Source of the DNA: Deferribacteres bacterium
GTDB lineage: Bacteria > Nitrospirota > Thermodesulfovibrionia > UBA6902
NCBI GenBank assembly: GCA_013152795.1
Contig: JAADFS010000022.1
Span: 1-12,731 of the forward strand
Reading direction: 5' to 3'
Length of the DNA: 12,731 nt
The first letter of the stretch is position 1, and each line of letters opens with the position of its first letter. This document shows, piece after piece, positions 1-5,999 of the stretch. The notes under the pieces are model-generated. The model searched no databases, was not told where the DNA came from, and saw only the letters and a program-made list of their open reading frames with translations. Made by a program: the position numbers and the translations under genes.

Positions 1-148
1 CCTCCTTATCCACGAGGGTCAGATAGCAGTGCCTCTTTACATCACAGGAGGCTATCTCCGCGGTGACAAGGAATGTCCGGTAAAAGGCGGTGTCGATGAC
101 CGACCTGATCAACTGATTCAACTCGTAAAGCGATAGTATTTCCGGCAT
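1..148 (-). CDS. xseA: Exodeoxyribonuclease VII large subunit, N-terminal part (runs off left edge)
   Basis: The first 49 codons of a minus-strand gene are visible, starting at ATG 148-146 and continuing past the left edge. The product begins MPEILSLYELNQLIRSVI and continues with TAEIAS and KRHCYLTLVDKE. This resembles the N-terminal OB-fold domain of XseA, where an xLxELNxLI start is followed by a short (V/A)EI strand and a GHCYxxLxxK-type strand. XseA with XseB degrades single-stranded DNA to oligonucleotides in the cytoplasm. A purine-rich ribosome site (GAGAGGAAG on the minus strand) lies about 8 nt upstream of the ATG. The gene diverges from the HNH gene and is probably unrelated to the urea operon. 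The call rests on a short N-terminal segment, so another OB-fold protein is possible. Confidence 0.6.
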   Translation of the reverse strand, partial: MPEILSLYELNQLIRSVIDTAFYRTFLVTAEIASCDVKRHCYLTLVDKE

Positions 149-210
149 TGGTTTCTTCCTCTCTTCTGAACAAGGGGATAGTTCGGGTCTGCCACATTCA
201 ATTATAGCTT

Positions 211-263
211 ACCGTAGCATAAAATACTGCCGGCGGGGCAGATTCCTCTGCCCGTTCATGCAG
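211..263 (-). repeat. Dispersed palindromic repeat, copy 1 (compact form, inverted)
   Basis: Read on the minus strand this is GCATGAAC, then GGGCAGAGGAATCTGCC, then CGCCGGCAGTATTTTATGC. It is the compact form of the repeat found at 1110, 1271, 8034 and 10244. It contains a GGCAG/CTGCC hairpin inside weaker outer arms (GCATGAAC against TTTTATGC). It lies between the divergent xseA and HNH genes, outside the urea operon, so the family is not confined to the operon. No protein is encoded here. Confidence 0.6.
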
Positions 264-324
264 CATCCGTTTTGCTGAATCCAAGGGCAAAAGATAAACT
301 CACCAATCGAGTCACTCCCTCCCC

Positions 325-353
325 TTTCATTCTGTCCCCCCGAATCGTATAAT
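325..353 (+). promoter_or_regulatory. Possible sigma-70-type promoter of the HNH gene
   Basis: A perfect TATAAT sits at 348-353, in an otherwise C/T-rich stretch. The hexamer 17 bp upstream (TTTCAT, 325-330) is a poor -35 match. Transcription would start near 360, about 13 nt before the ATG at 373, giving a very short leader (GATTAGGC then an A-run) without a clear ribosome site. The -10 match is what is seen; its function is inferred. Confidence 0.35.
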
Positions 354-372
354 TACTGATTAGGCAAAAAAA

Positions 373-828
373 ATGAAAAACATGAGAGACAATTGGATTC
401 CGGGGAGTATAGAAGAGTATCGGGAATACTTGCTTAACCTGCATAGAGAGCGAAAAGAAACGAAGACTCGCAACAGAACAGTAGAGCGAAGACGCAAATC
501 ACTCACACTTAAAGGACGGAGGCAAATACTCGATAAGACGGGCTCCAAGTGCCACATTTGCGGTGGCGAAATTCACGGACACTGGCAGGCAGATCACGTG
601 CTTGCGCATAGTGGTGGTGGAGTTCATAGTACAGATAACTATCTTGCCGCGCACCCCATGTGTAACAATTACAGGTGGGACTATATTGCCGAGGAGTTCC
701 AAGAGATTCTCCGCCTCGGTGTGTGGTTGAGAACCCAGATTGAACGGGCAACACAGGTTGGCAGGTTCGCGGCGGACGAATTCATCAAGCATGAAAAACG
801 GCGGTTGGCACGCAGGAAACAGGAATAG
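373..828 (+). CDS. HNH endonuclease family protein
   Basis: This 151-residue protein has a basic, helical N-terminal half (residues 1-55, rich in Arg, Lys and Glu) and a compact HNH core. The core shows a CHIC zinc-knuckle pair (C60, C63), ADH with the catalytic-type D74-H75, N89 in STDNYL, and the HPMCNNYRW motif (H94, C97). These are the hallmarks of a beta-beta-alpha-metal HNH nuclease, which cuts DNA using one divalent metal ion. The ATG at 373 was chosen because it follows a TATAAT box; ATG 382 is also possible, and neither has a good ribosome site. No partner methylase, toxin-immunity pair, integrase or phage gene is visible nearby, so the biological role is unknown. By eye the base composition is more AT-rich than the urea operon, compatible with separate acquisition. 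The domain call is firm; the target and role are not known. Confidence 0.75.
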   Translation: MKNMRDNWIPGSIEEYREYLLNLHRERKETKTRNRTVERRRKSLTLKGRRQILDKTGSKCHICGGEIHGHWQADHVLAHSGGGVHSTDNYLAAHPMCNNYRWDYIAEEFQEILRLGVWLRTQIERATQVGRFAADEFIKHEKRRLARRKQE

Positions 829-910
829 ACCTAACAAGGCCCTACCTGCCGCCATGGCATCCCTTATAACTGCATTAAGAGCATCCCTTTTCCCTTCAGC
901 GCATCTGCCC

Positions 911-941
911 TACAAAAATGTACCCTCATTACAATATTGTA
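911..941 (+). promoter_or_regulatory. Tandem TACA-N4-TGTA dyads, candidate operator or enhancer
   Basis: Two copies of TACA-N4-TGTA lie at 911-922 (TACAAAAATGTA) and 930-941 (TACAATATTGTA, a perfect 12-bp palindrome). Their centres are 19 bp apart, close to two helical turns. The inner half-sites also form TGTA-N7-TACA (919-933). They lie 47-78 bp upstream of the -24 element. The arrangement fits cooperative binding of a dimeric regulator, but they do not match the usual NtrC site (TGCAC...GGTGCA type). The regulator is unknown; the spacing and symmetry are seen directly. Confidence 0.45.
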
Positions 942-986
942 GTGCGTTTTTCAATTAAAATGTTTAAAAATCAAGCCCTTGCGGGC

Positions 987-1002
987 TGGCACGCTTCTGG
1001 CT
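987..1002 (+). promoter_or_regulatory. Sigma-54 (RpoN) type -24/-12 promoter for the urea operon
   Basis: The sequence TGGCACGCTTCTGGCT matches the sigma-54 consensus TGGCACG-N4-TTGCW at all but one conserved base. The GG (988-989) and GC (1000-1001) dinucleotides have the required 10-bp spacing. The predicted start is near 1013. Sigma-54 with an activator such as NtrC commonly drives nitrogen-scavenging genes, so urea uptake and hydrolysis would be switched on when ammonia is scarce. The element is about 500 bp from urtA, and nothing else on this strand lies between them. Confidence 0.65.
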
Positions 1003-1109
1003 ATTTACCGGATTACATTACTGCAAACCATAAGTAACATAACTCTGGCATTGCAATTAACGGCGGCAGGTTCAGCGGCCTGCCCTGCCAATCGATAATC
1101 TACCAATCT

Positions 1110-1165
1110 ACCTTTATGTTGAACAAACCGGCAGGCCCTCCTGCACCGCTGGCGATGTTTTCAGG
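1110..1165 (+). repeat. Dispersed palindromic repeat, copy 2 (degenerate)
   Basis: ACCTTTATGTTGAACAAAC is followed by CGGCAGGCCCTCCTGC and CGCTGGCGATGTTTT. This aligns along its length with the compact copy at 8034-8092, with several substitutions. The GGCAGG-CCC-TCCTGC segment can form a hairpin. The outer right arm is lost, so this is probably an old copy. It lies in the leader between the sigma-54-type promoter and urtA. Confidence 0.5.
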
Positions 1166-1270
1166 CAGGTCTTTCATGTTTCGGGCGTTGTATATGAAGG
1201 AGGTGATTTAACGAAATTGTCTTTTTAAATGCCTTGGAGATTGATTCCGAAGGTTGAAAATCCTGAATAA

Positions 1271-1490
1271 ACCTTAATGTTGCATAAACGGGCAGAGGAG
1301 TCTGCCGGAAAACCTTTATAAAGCGATGGGATATTGGAAATATGTTTTTGTTGCAGGAAATAACAAAGAGTGAAGTTCCAAAAGACGTCAATATGCCTTG
1401 CGGAATATTTCCTTAAGGAATCGCAGATAAAGCTTTCCCGGCAGACTCCTCTGCCCCGCTGGCAGTATTTTATGCCACTGTAAAGTAAAA
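1271..1490 (+). repeat. 220-bp MITE-like element with near-perfect inverted repeats (copy 3)
   Basis: The left arm runs ACCTTAATG, TTGCATAAAC, then GGGCAGAGGAGTCTGCCGG (1290-1308). The right arm carries the exact 19-base reverse complement (1438-1456), then CGCTGGCAGTATTTTATGC and CACTGTAAAGTAAA. Inward, AACCTTTATAAAGCGAT pairs imperfectly with ATCGCAGATAAAGCTTT, extending the inverted repeat. The interior of about 130 bp has no transposase-like ORF. This resembles a non-autonomous miniature transposable element, or a long hairpin in RNA. The right arm recurs before ureF at 10404-10474. It ends 24 bp before the urtA start codon. Confidence 0.6.
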
Positions 1491-1514
1491 GAAATCAGAA
1501 AGGAGAAGCAGCAG

Positions 1515-2798
1515 ATGTTTAAAACAGAAAGATCTTCAGTAGTAAAGGCTGTAACAAGACTATTGCCGGTGATAGCCTTATCCCTGGCGCTCGTGTTTGC
1601 CGGGCGCGCCAATGCAGCGGAAAAGGTGAAGATAGGCGTGCTCCACTCACTCAGCGGAACCATGGCCATATCGGAGACATCCCTGAGGGATGTGGTGCTC
1701 ATGGCTGTGGAGGAGATCAATGCAAGCGGAGGTGTGCTGGGCAGGCAGATCGAACCTGTCGTGGTTGACCCTGCCTCCAACTGGCCGCTTTTTGCCGAAA
1801 AGGCAAAGGAGCTGATAACAAAGGAGAAGGTGGCGGTGACGTTCGGCTGCTGGACTTCGGTCAGCCGCAAGTCCGTGCTGCCGGTGTTTGAACAGTACAA
1901 TGCGCTTCTTTTCTACCCTGTGCAGTACGAGGGTGAGGAACAGTCCCTGAACGTGTTTTACACGGGCGCCACCCCGAACCAGCAGTTGATACCTGCAGCC
2001 AAGTACATGATGGATGAACTCGGAATGAAAAAGTTCTACCTCCTGGGAACCGATTATGTGTTTCCGCGCACTGCCAACAAGGTGCTTAAGGCATACCTCA
2101 AGTCCAGGGGTGTCCCTGATGAGAACATTATAGAGGAGTACACGCCGTTCCATCATCAGGACTACCAGACCATTGTGGCAAGGATCAAGAAATTCGGCGC
2201 AAGCGGCGATGCCTGCGTGCTGTCCACTATAAACGGTGACAGCAATGTCCCCTTCTACAAGGAATTCGCGAACCAGGGCCTGACTGCGGACGATATCCCG
2301 ATCATGGCCTTTTCAGTGGCGGAGGATGAGCTGCGGGCAATGGATGTCCCGCCCCTTGTCGGTCACCTGGCTGCATGGAACTATTTCCAGAGCATAGATA
2401 CACCGGAAAACAGAAAGTTTGTGAAAAACTTCAAGGAGTACTGCAAGAGGAACAACCTGCCGGGCGGCTACAACCGCGTCACGGACGACCCCATAGAGGC
2501 CGCTTACTTTGGTGTTTACGTGTGGAAGGCCGCTGTTGAAAAGGCGGGGTCATTCGACGTGGACAAGGTGCGCCAGGCGGTCTACGGTCTGGAATTCGAC
2601 GCGCCCGGCGGGAGGAAGAAGATGCACGAAAACAACCAGCATACGCTGAAGCCGGTATATATCGGCGAGATCATGAAAAACGGCCAGTTCAGGATCATCT
2701 ACAAGACAAAGGGCCTTGTTTCACCTGAGCCGTACAGCAGATACCTCCACCCGGACGGCAATATTCCGGCGCCGACAGGCGGGCCGAAAAAGAAATAA
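1515..2798 (+). CDS. urtA: Urea ABC transporter, substrate-binding protein
   Basis: This 427-residue protein has a Sec signal peptide: basic MFKTERSSVVKAVTR, a hydrophobic core (residues 16-29), and a likely cut after RANA (residue 34). The mature part begins EKVKIGVLHSLSG, followed by TMAISE and LRDVVLMAVEEINASGG, then VTFGCWTSVSRKSVLPVF. This is the pattern of the UrtA/FmdD branch of type I periplasmic binding proteins, which capture urea and deliver it to UrtBC. Length fits the family. The ATG at 1515 has AGGAG at 1501-1505. It is the first gene of the operon, downstream of a sigma-54-type promoter and a repeat-filled leader, and is separated from urtB by a C/G-rich hairpin spacer. No lesions are seen. 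Urea rather than a short amide is supported by the linked urease genes. Confidence 0.93.
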   Translation: MFKTERSSVVKAVTRLLPVIALSLALVFAGRANAAEKVKIGVLHSLSGTMAISETSLRDVVLMAVEEINASGGVLGRQIEPVVVDPASNWPLFAEKAKELITKEKVAVTFGCWTSVSRKSVLPVFEQYNALLFYPVQYEGEEQSLNVFYTGATPNQQLIPAAKYMMDELGMKKFYLLGTDYVFPRTANKVLKAYLKSRGVPDENIIEEYTPFHHQDYQTIVARIKKFGASGDACVLSTINGDSNVPFYKEFANQGLTADDIPIMAFSVAEDELRAMDVPPLVGHLAAWNYFQSIDTPENRKFVKNFKEYCKRNNLPGGYNRVTDDPIEAAYFGVYVWKAAVEKAGSFDVDKVRQAVYGLEFDAPGGRKKMHENNQHTLKPVYIGEIMKNGQFRIIYKTKGLVSPEPYSRYLHPDGNIPAPTGGPKKK

Positions 2799-2826
2799 CG
2801 CAACAGTTCACCCCCACCCCGAGTTT

Positions 2827-2857
2827 CCCCCATCCCCTATCGGGAGGGGGCAGGGGG
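2827..2857 (+). repeat. C/G-rich hairpin block between urtA and urtB
   Basis: CCCCCATCCCC pairs with GGGAGGGGGCAGGGGG across a short TATC loop. It resembles the C/G-rich hairpin module of the composite repeats at 5941, 7630 and 10348, but without the GCATAAAC or 7-bp modules. No T-run follows, so a classical terminator is unlikely. It could stabilise or attenuate the mRNA after urtA, giving more binding protein than permease. Confidence 0.4.
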
Positions 2858-2900
2858 TATGGGAATATTACGAAACAGTCAAAGAAAGCGGAGCATTGAT

Positions 2901-4682
2901 ATGCTTAAGAGAGGCGTTTTATACAGGACAGGCATCATCCTGCTTCTGCAGGCAATCTGGCTCTTCTGTGCCTTATCCGCACGGGCGGATGACGCCGTTG
3001 TCAGGGCCGATATACTCAGGCTTGCACACGATGACCCCGCTGTCCGCAGGGAGGCGGTAATGGCGCTGGCAAAGACGGGAGACCAGCGCCTTGAGGACTT
3101 CCTCGAATCCTACCGGATGGGCAGCATCTACATCTGGAAGGGCAGGCCCGTACTGTGCGAAAGGACCATTATGGATGAAGAGATGAATGAACTGGCGCCC
3201 CTGTCCGACCCCCTGACCCGCCGGCCCCTGATGAACAACGGCAGGCAGGTTGTGGTGCCGGTGGCAGAGCTTACCGGGATCAGCCCCACACGCCGCGAGC
3301 GGCGGCTGGCTGGCAGGGCAAAGTTTCTCCTGCGTCTTTCATCGCCGGATGCCGCCATGCGCCTCTCCGGCGCCAAGAAGGCGGGCGATCCCCCGGGGAT
3401 TGTGGAAGCAGTGGAACTACTCAGGGAACTGTCGGAGAATGATCCTGACAGGAAAGTCCGTTACACCGCCAGGGAGAGTCTCCTGCTGCTCCGCCTGAAT
3501 GAAAGGACCGCCGGGCCGGAAGCGGAAGACCGTCTGGCTGTGGTACGCGAGCTCGGGGAGATGAAAAGCATGCGCGCACTTCCAAGGTTGAGGGAACTGC
3601 TCCGTGAGATCACAGGCAAAGACCATGGAGCGGAGGGCTTTGCCGCAAGGCCGCTGCGTACTGCAAGGGGCCTCGTCCGTTCACACGGCGCGCCTGCCGC
3701 CGACAGTGCCGAACAGGTATACCGCCGGGCGATCAGGCAGATCGAGATTCACCAGGGTTTTGTGGACTACTTCGGAAGCATATTCCAGGGGTTCTCGCTC
3801 GGCTCCATTCTTATCCTGATGGCCCTGGGGCTTGCCATCACATTCGGCCTGATGGGTGTGATAAACATGGCGCACGGCGAACTGATGATGATCGGGGCGT
3901 ATACCACTTTTGAGATACAGAGACTGGCCGGTCATACACCGGACAATCCATCCGACTGGTATTATATGCTGGCACTGCCCGCTGCATTCCTTTCCTCTGC
4001 ACTGGTCGGCTACCTGATCGAAGTCCTGGTGGTGCGGCACCTCTACAGGCGCCCTGTGGAATCGCTCCTTGCAACATGGGGCGTGGGTCTGATCCTGATA
4101 CAGCTCGTGCGCCTACGCTACGGGGACAATATAGGAGTCAACGCCCCGTCCTGGGCGCGCGGCGGCATCGAGGTCATGCAGGATATCGTCCTGCCCTACG
4201 GCCGTTGCTTTATCATAGTCCTGTGCGCATTCTGTGTGCTGCTCATATACTACCTGATGAAACGCACCGGCCTGGGGCTCAGGATGCGGGCCACCATGCA
4301 GAACCGGGATATGGCTGCAAGCCTCGGCGTGAATACAGGGCGCGTGGACAGGTATACTTTTGCCTTTGGTTCAGGCATTGCAGGCATTGCAGGCTATGCA
4401 TGGACGCTTATCGGCGGGGTAACGCCGGATATGGGGCAGACGAATTTTATCGTCGACTCTTTCCTTGTCGTGGTGACCGGCGGTGTGGGCGAGCTGTTGG
4501 GTGTTATCTTCTCGGGGCTCGGCATCGGTGTGCTGACCAAGGTGCTTGAACCGGCAACAATCGGCTCTTTCACGGTCGGCGCCATCTGGGCCAAGGTCCT
4601 GCTCCTGCTCGTGATAGTGACATTCATCCAGTTCAAACCGGCCGGCCTGTTTGCGCCGCGGGGGAGGCTTGCAGATGAGTAA
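2901..4682 (+). CDS. urtB: Urea ABC transporter, permease protein UrtB
   Basis: From ATG 2901 the protein is 593 residues. It starts with a signal sequence (hydrophobic residues 11-25, likely cut after SARA at 29). A non-membrane region to about residue 285 follows, with HEAT-like helical pairs such as DPAVRREAVMALAKTGD. The branched-chain-type permease domain runs from FVDYFGSIFQGFSLGSILIL to the end, with the typical GVINMAHGELMMIGAY motif. The long N-terminal extracytoplasmic extension is usual for UrtB and separates it from LivH. ATG 2901 (GCGGAG about 6 nt upstream) was preferred to the in-frame ATG at 2859, which lies in repeat-derived sequence and would put extra polar residues before the signal peptide. 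The gene overlaps urtC by 8 nt, implying translational coupling. With UrtC it forms the membrane channel. Confidence 0.9.
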   Translation: MLKRGVLYRTGIILLLQAIWLFCALSARADDAVVRADILRLAHDDPAVRREAVMALAKTGDQRLEDFLESYRMGSIYIWKGRPVLCERTIMDEEMNELAPLSDPLTRRPLMNNGRQVVVPVAELTGISPTRRERRLAGRAKFLLRLSSPDAAMRLSGAKKAGDPPGIVEAVELLRELSENDPDRKVRYTARESLLLLRLNERTAGPEAEDRLAVVRELGEMKSMRALPRLRELLREITGKDHGAEGFAARPLRTARGLVRSHGAPAADSAEQVYRRAIRQIEIHQGFVDYFGSIFQGFSLGSILILMALGLAITFGLMGVINMAHGELMMIGAYTTFEIQRLAGHTPDNPSDWYYMLALPAAFLSSALVGYLIEVLVVRHLYRRPVESLLATWGVGLILIQLVRLRYGDNIGVNAPSWARGGIEVMQDIVLPYGRCFIIVLCAFCVLLIYYLMKRTGLGLRMRATMQNRDMAASLGVNTGRVDRYTFAFGSGIAGIAGYAWTLIGGVTPDMGQTNFIVDSFLVVVTGGVGELLGVIFSGLGIGVLTKVLEPATIGSFTVGAIWAKVLLLLVIVTFIQFKPAGLFAPRGRLADE

Positions 4683-5829
4683 TGTCGCCCTGGCAAAGAC
4701 GGACCAGCCGCTCGGCGGAGTGCGGTGGCTGGGGATGCATAACGCCCTGCTGTTGCTGTTTCTTGCGGGCCTGGTGGGTATCCCCCTGCTGTACTATACC
4801 GGGCAGATCAGCATCGAGACAGTGAACATGCTGGGCCGGTATATGGCCTTTGCCATTGTAGCGGTGGGGCTTGACCTGATATGGGGTTACACGGGAATAC
4901 TCAGCCTCTGCCAGGCGTTCTTTTTCTCCCTCGGCGGGTATGCAATGGGCATGTACCTCGCGCATCACGGCGGCCCGGGCGGTATGGTTGATGCCTCGGG
5001 GTGGAATATCCCGGCGTGCCTGTATGTGGTTTACCCCTACAAGGTGGGGGAGGCGCCGGCCGATGCCATGCTTCCGTGGTTCTGGAAGCCCTTTTACACA
5101 CTGCCGGCCACAGTGACGCTCGGACTGCTGATTCCCGGTGCCGTCGCCTTTGTGATAGGTTATTTCGGATTTAAAAGCCGGGTCCGCGGGGTCTATTTCG
5201 CAATCCTGACGCAGGCTATTACAGTGGCGGCCTGGCTGGTCTTCAGCATGAACAGTATGAAACTCGGCGGTACCAATGGCCTGACGAGGTTCGATAAGAT
5301 CGCAGGCTACAGCCTGGCCGACCCTGACGTCAAGATGGCGGTGTATATAATCACCCTCCTGTGTCTGGCTGGTGTATACCTGCTCTGCCGTTACATAGTC
5401 GGCTCGAGGCTGGGGCGCGTGCTGATAGCAGTGCGCGACAATGAAAAGACCCTGCGGTTTGCAGGGTACAGGCCGCATGTCTACAAGGTCTTTGCCTTTG
5501 TTGTGGCGGCGGCTATAGCTGGTCTGGGAGGCATGCTCTATACGCCGCAGATGGGGATATTCACGCCTGCCAATATGGAGGCTGGAATGTCTATTATGGT
5601 CGTTATCTGGGTGGCGGTAGGGGGGCGCGGCACACTTTCCGGGGCAATCCTCGGGGCCCTGGCAGTGAACCTCCTTTACAGCTTTTTTACGTCGGAGAAG
5701 GATTTCATTTTATTTACCTGGAAATCAGAATACTGGCAGTTTGTCCTGGGAGGGCTGTTTATAGGCGTTGTCCTGCTGTTCCCCAAGGGCCTCTGCAACA
5801 TCGGGCGGCGTTTTGCGGGGAAACATTGA
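4675..5829 (+). CDS. urtC: Urea ABC transporter, permease protein UrtC
   Basis: This 384-residue, very hydrophobic LivM-type permease has multiple membrane segments. Characteristic stretches are GLDLIWGYTGILSLCQAFFF, GYFGFKSRVRGVYFAILTQA and RVLIAVRDNEKTLRFAGY; the last is the cytoplasmic loop that contacts the ATPases. The start ATG 4675 overlaps the urtB stop (ATGAGTAA) and has GGGGAGG about 7 nt upstream. An in-frame start at 4651 would only add eight residues and lacks this site. Length fits UrtC. It pairs with UrtB to form the transmembrane path for urea. Repeat-derived sequence begins directly after the stop codon at 5829. Confidence 0.92.
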   Translation: MSNVALAKTDQPLGGVRWLGMHNALLLLFLAGLVGIPLLYYTGQISIETVNMLGRYMAFAIVAVGLDLIWGYTGILSLCQAFFFSLGGYAMGMYLAHHGGPGGMVDASGWNIPACLYVVYPYKVGEAPADAMLPWFWKPFYTLPATVTLGLLIPGAVAFVIGYFGFKSRVRGVYFAILTQAITVAAWLVFSMNSMKLGGTNGLTRFDKIAGYSLADPDVKMAVYIITLLCLAGVYLLCRYIVGSRLGRVLIAVRDNEKTLRFAGYRPHVYKVFAFVVAAAIAGLGGMLYTPQMGIFTPANMEAGMSIMVVIWVAVGGRGTLSGAILGALAVNLLYSFFTSEKDFILFTWKSEYWQFVLGGLFIGVVLLFPKGLCNIGRRFAGKH

Positions 5830-5987
5830 AACGTTGCATAAAGAGGGAGAAGAGTTGCGGGTTCTGAGTTCTAAGTTCCAAGTTCTAAGTTCTAAGTTCT
5901 GAGTTCTGAATTCTGAGTTTAGGGGGCAGAACAAAACAAGTCTCCCTCTCGGGTAGGGGGAGGGAATAAGGTAAACGGGCAGAGGAG
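5830..5987 (+). repeat. Composite repeat between urtC and urtD (copy 4, with ten 7-bp units)
   Basis: Modules in order: GTTGCATAAAG then AGGGAGAA; ten 7-bp units at 5852-5921 of the type GAGTTCT/AAGTTCT, starting GAGTTGC GGGTTCT; GGGGGCAGAAC (5922-5932); a CTCCCTC/GGGGGAGGG hairpin (5943-5964); and AAACGGGCAGAGGAG (5973-5987), a second fragment of the palindromic unit. The same order is seen at 7501, 10244 and 11191. The first base follows the urtC stop codon, and the last module supplies the urtD ribosome site. No ORF of note lies within. Confidence 0.6.
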
Positions 5988-5999
5988 GTTGAAGACGTA

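Larger units (their letters stand above)
829..1514 (+). other. 686-bp non-coding control region upstream of urtA
   Basis: No credible protein-coding gene is seen here. From left to right it holds: a pair of TACA-N4-TGTA dyads (911-941); a short AGCCC-TTGC-GGGCT hairpin (974-987) touching the promoter; a sigma-54-type promoter (987-1002); a GGCAGG/CCTGCC hairpin (1065-1084); a degenerate repeat copy (1110-1165); an 11-base match to the anti-Shine-Dalgarno complement, AAGGAGGTGAT (about 1197-1207), followed only by tiny ORFs; and a 220-bp inverted-repeat element (1271-1490). The urtA ribosome site AGGAG is at 1501-1505. Transcripts from the sigma-54-type promoter would carry a leader of about 500 nt, long enough to hold a regulatory RNA structure, but I recognise no riboswitch class. 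Confidence 0.6.

Noticed and set aside
800..816. Second sigma-54-like TTGGCACG near the HNH 3' end.
   Set aside because: The GC dinucleotide is absent at the required 10-bp spacing, and it lies within the HNH coding sequence.
1342..1416. A 24-codon ORF inside the inverted-repeat element ending NMPCGIFP, faintly like the N-terminus of nickel superoxide dismutase.
   Set aside because: Too short, no ribosome site, and it lacks the His-Cys start needed for nickel binding; the likeness is probably chance.
1647..2156. Minus-strand open frame of 169 codons opposite urtA.
   Set aside because: The + strand clearly encodes the UrtA periplasmic protein here; the reverse frame has no ribosome site or family motif.
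2859..2900. Earlier ATG for urtB at 2859.
   Set aside because: It lies at the end of the C/G-rich repeat block and would place polar residues ahead of a normal signal peptide; ATG 2901 has a better ribosome site and context.
4633..5478. A 281-codon minus-strand open frame opposite urtC.
   Set aside because: It is the antisense shadow of a clear permease gene, has no recognisable domain, and lies in GC-rich codons that favour such open frames.
5852..5921. CRISPR array.
   Set aside because: The units are 7 bp, contiguous and without spacers; no cas genes are present.
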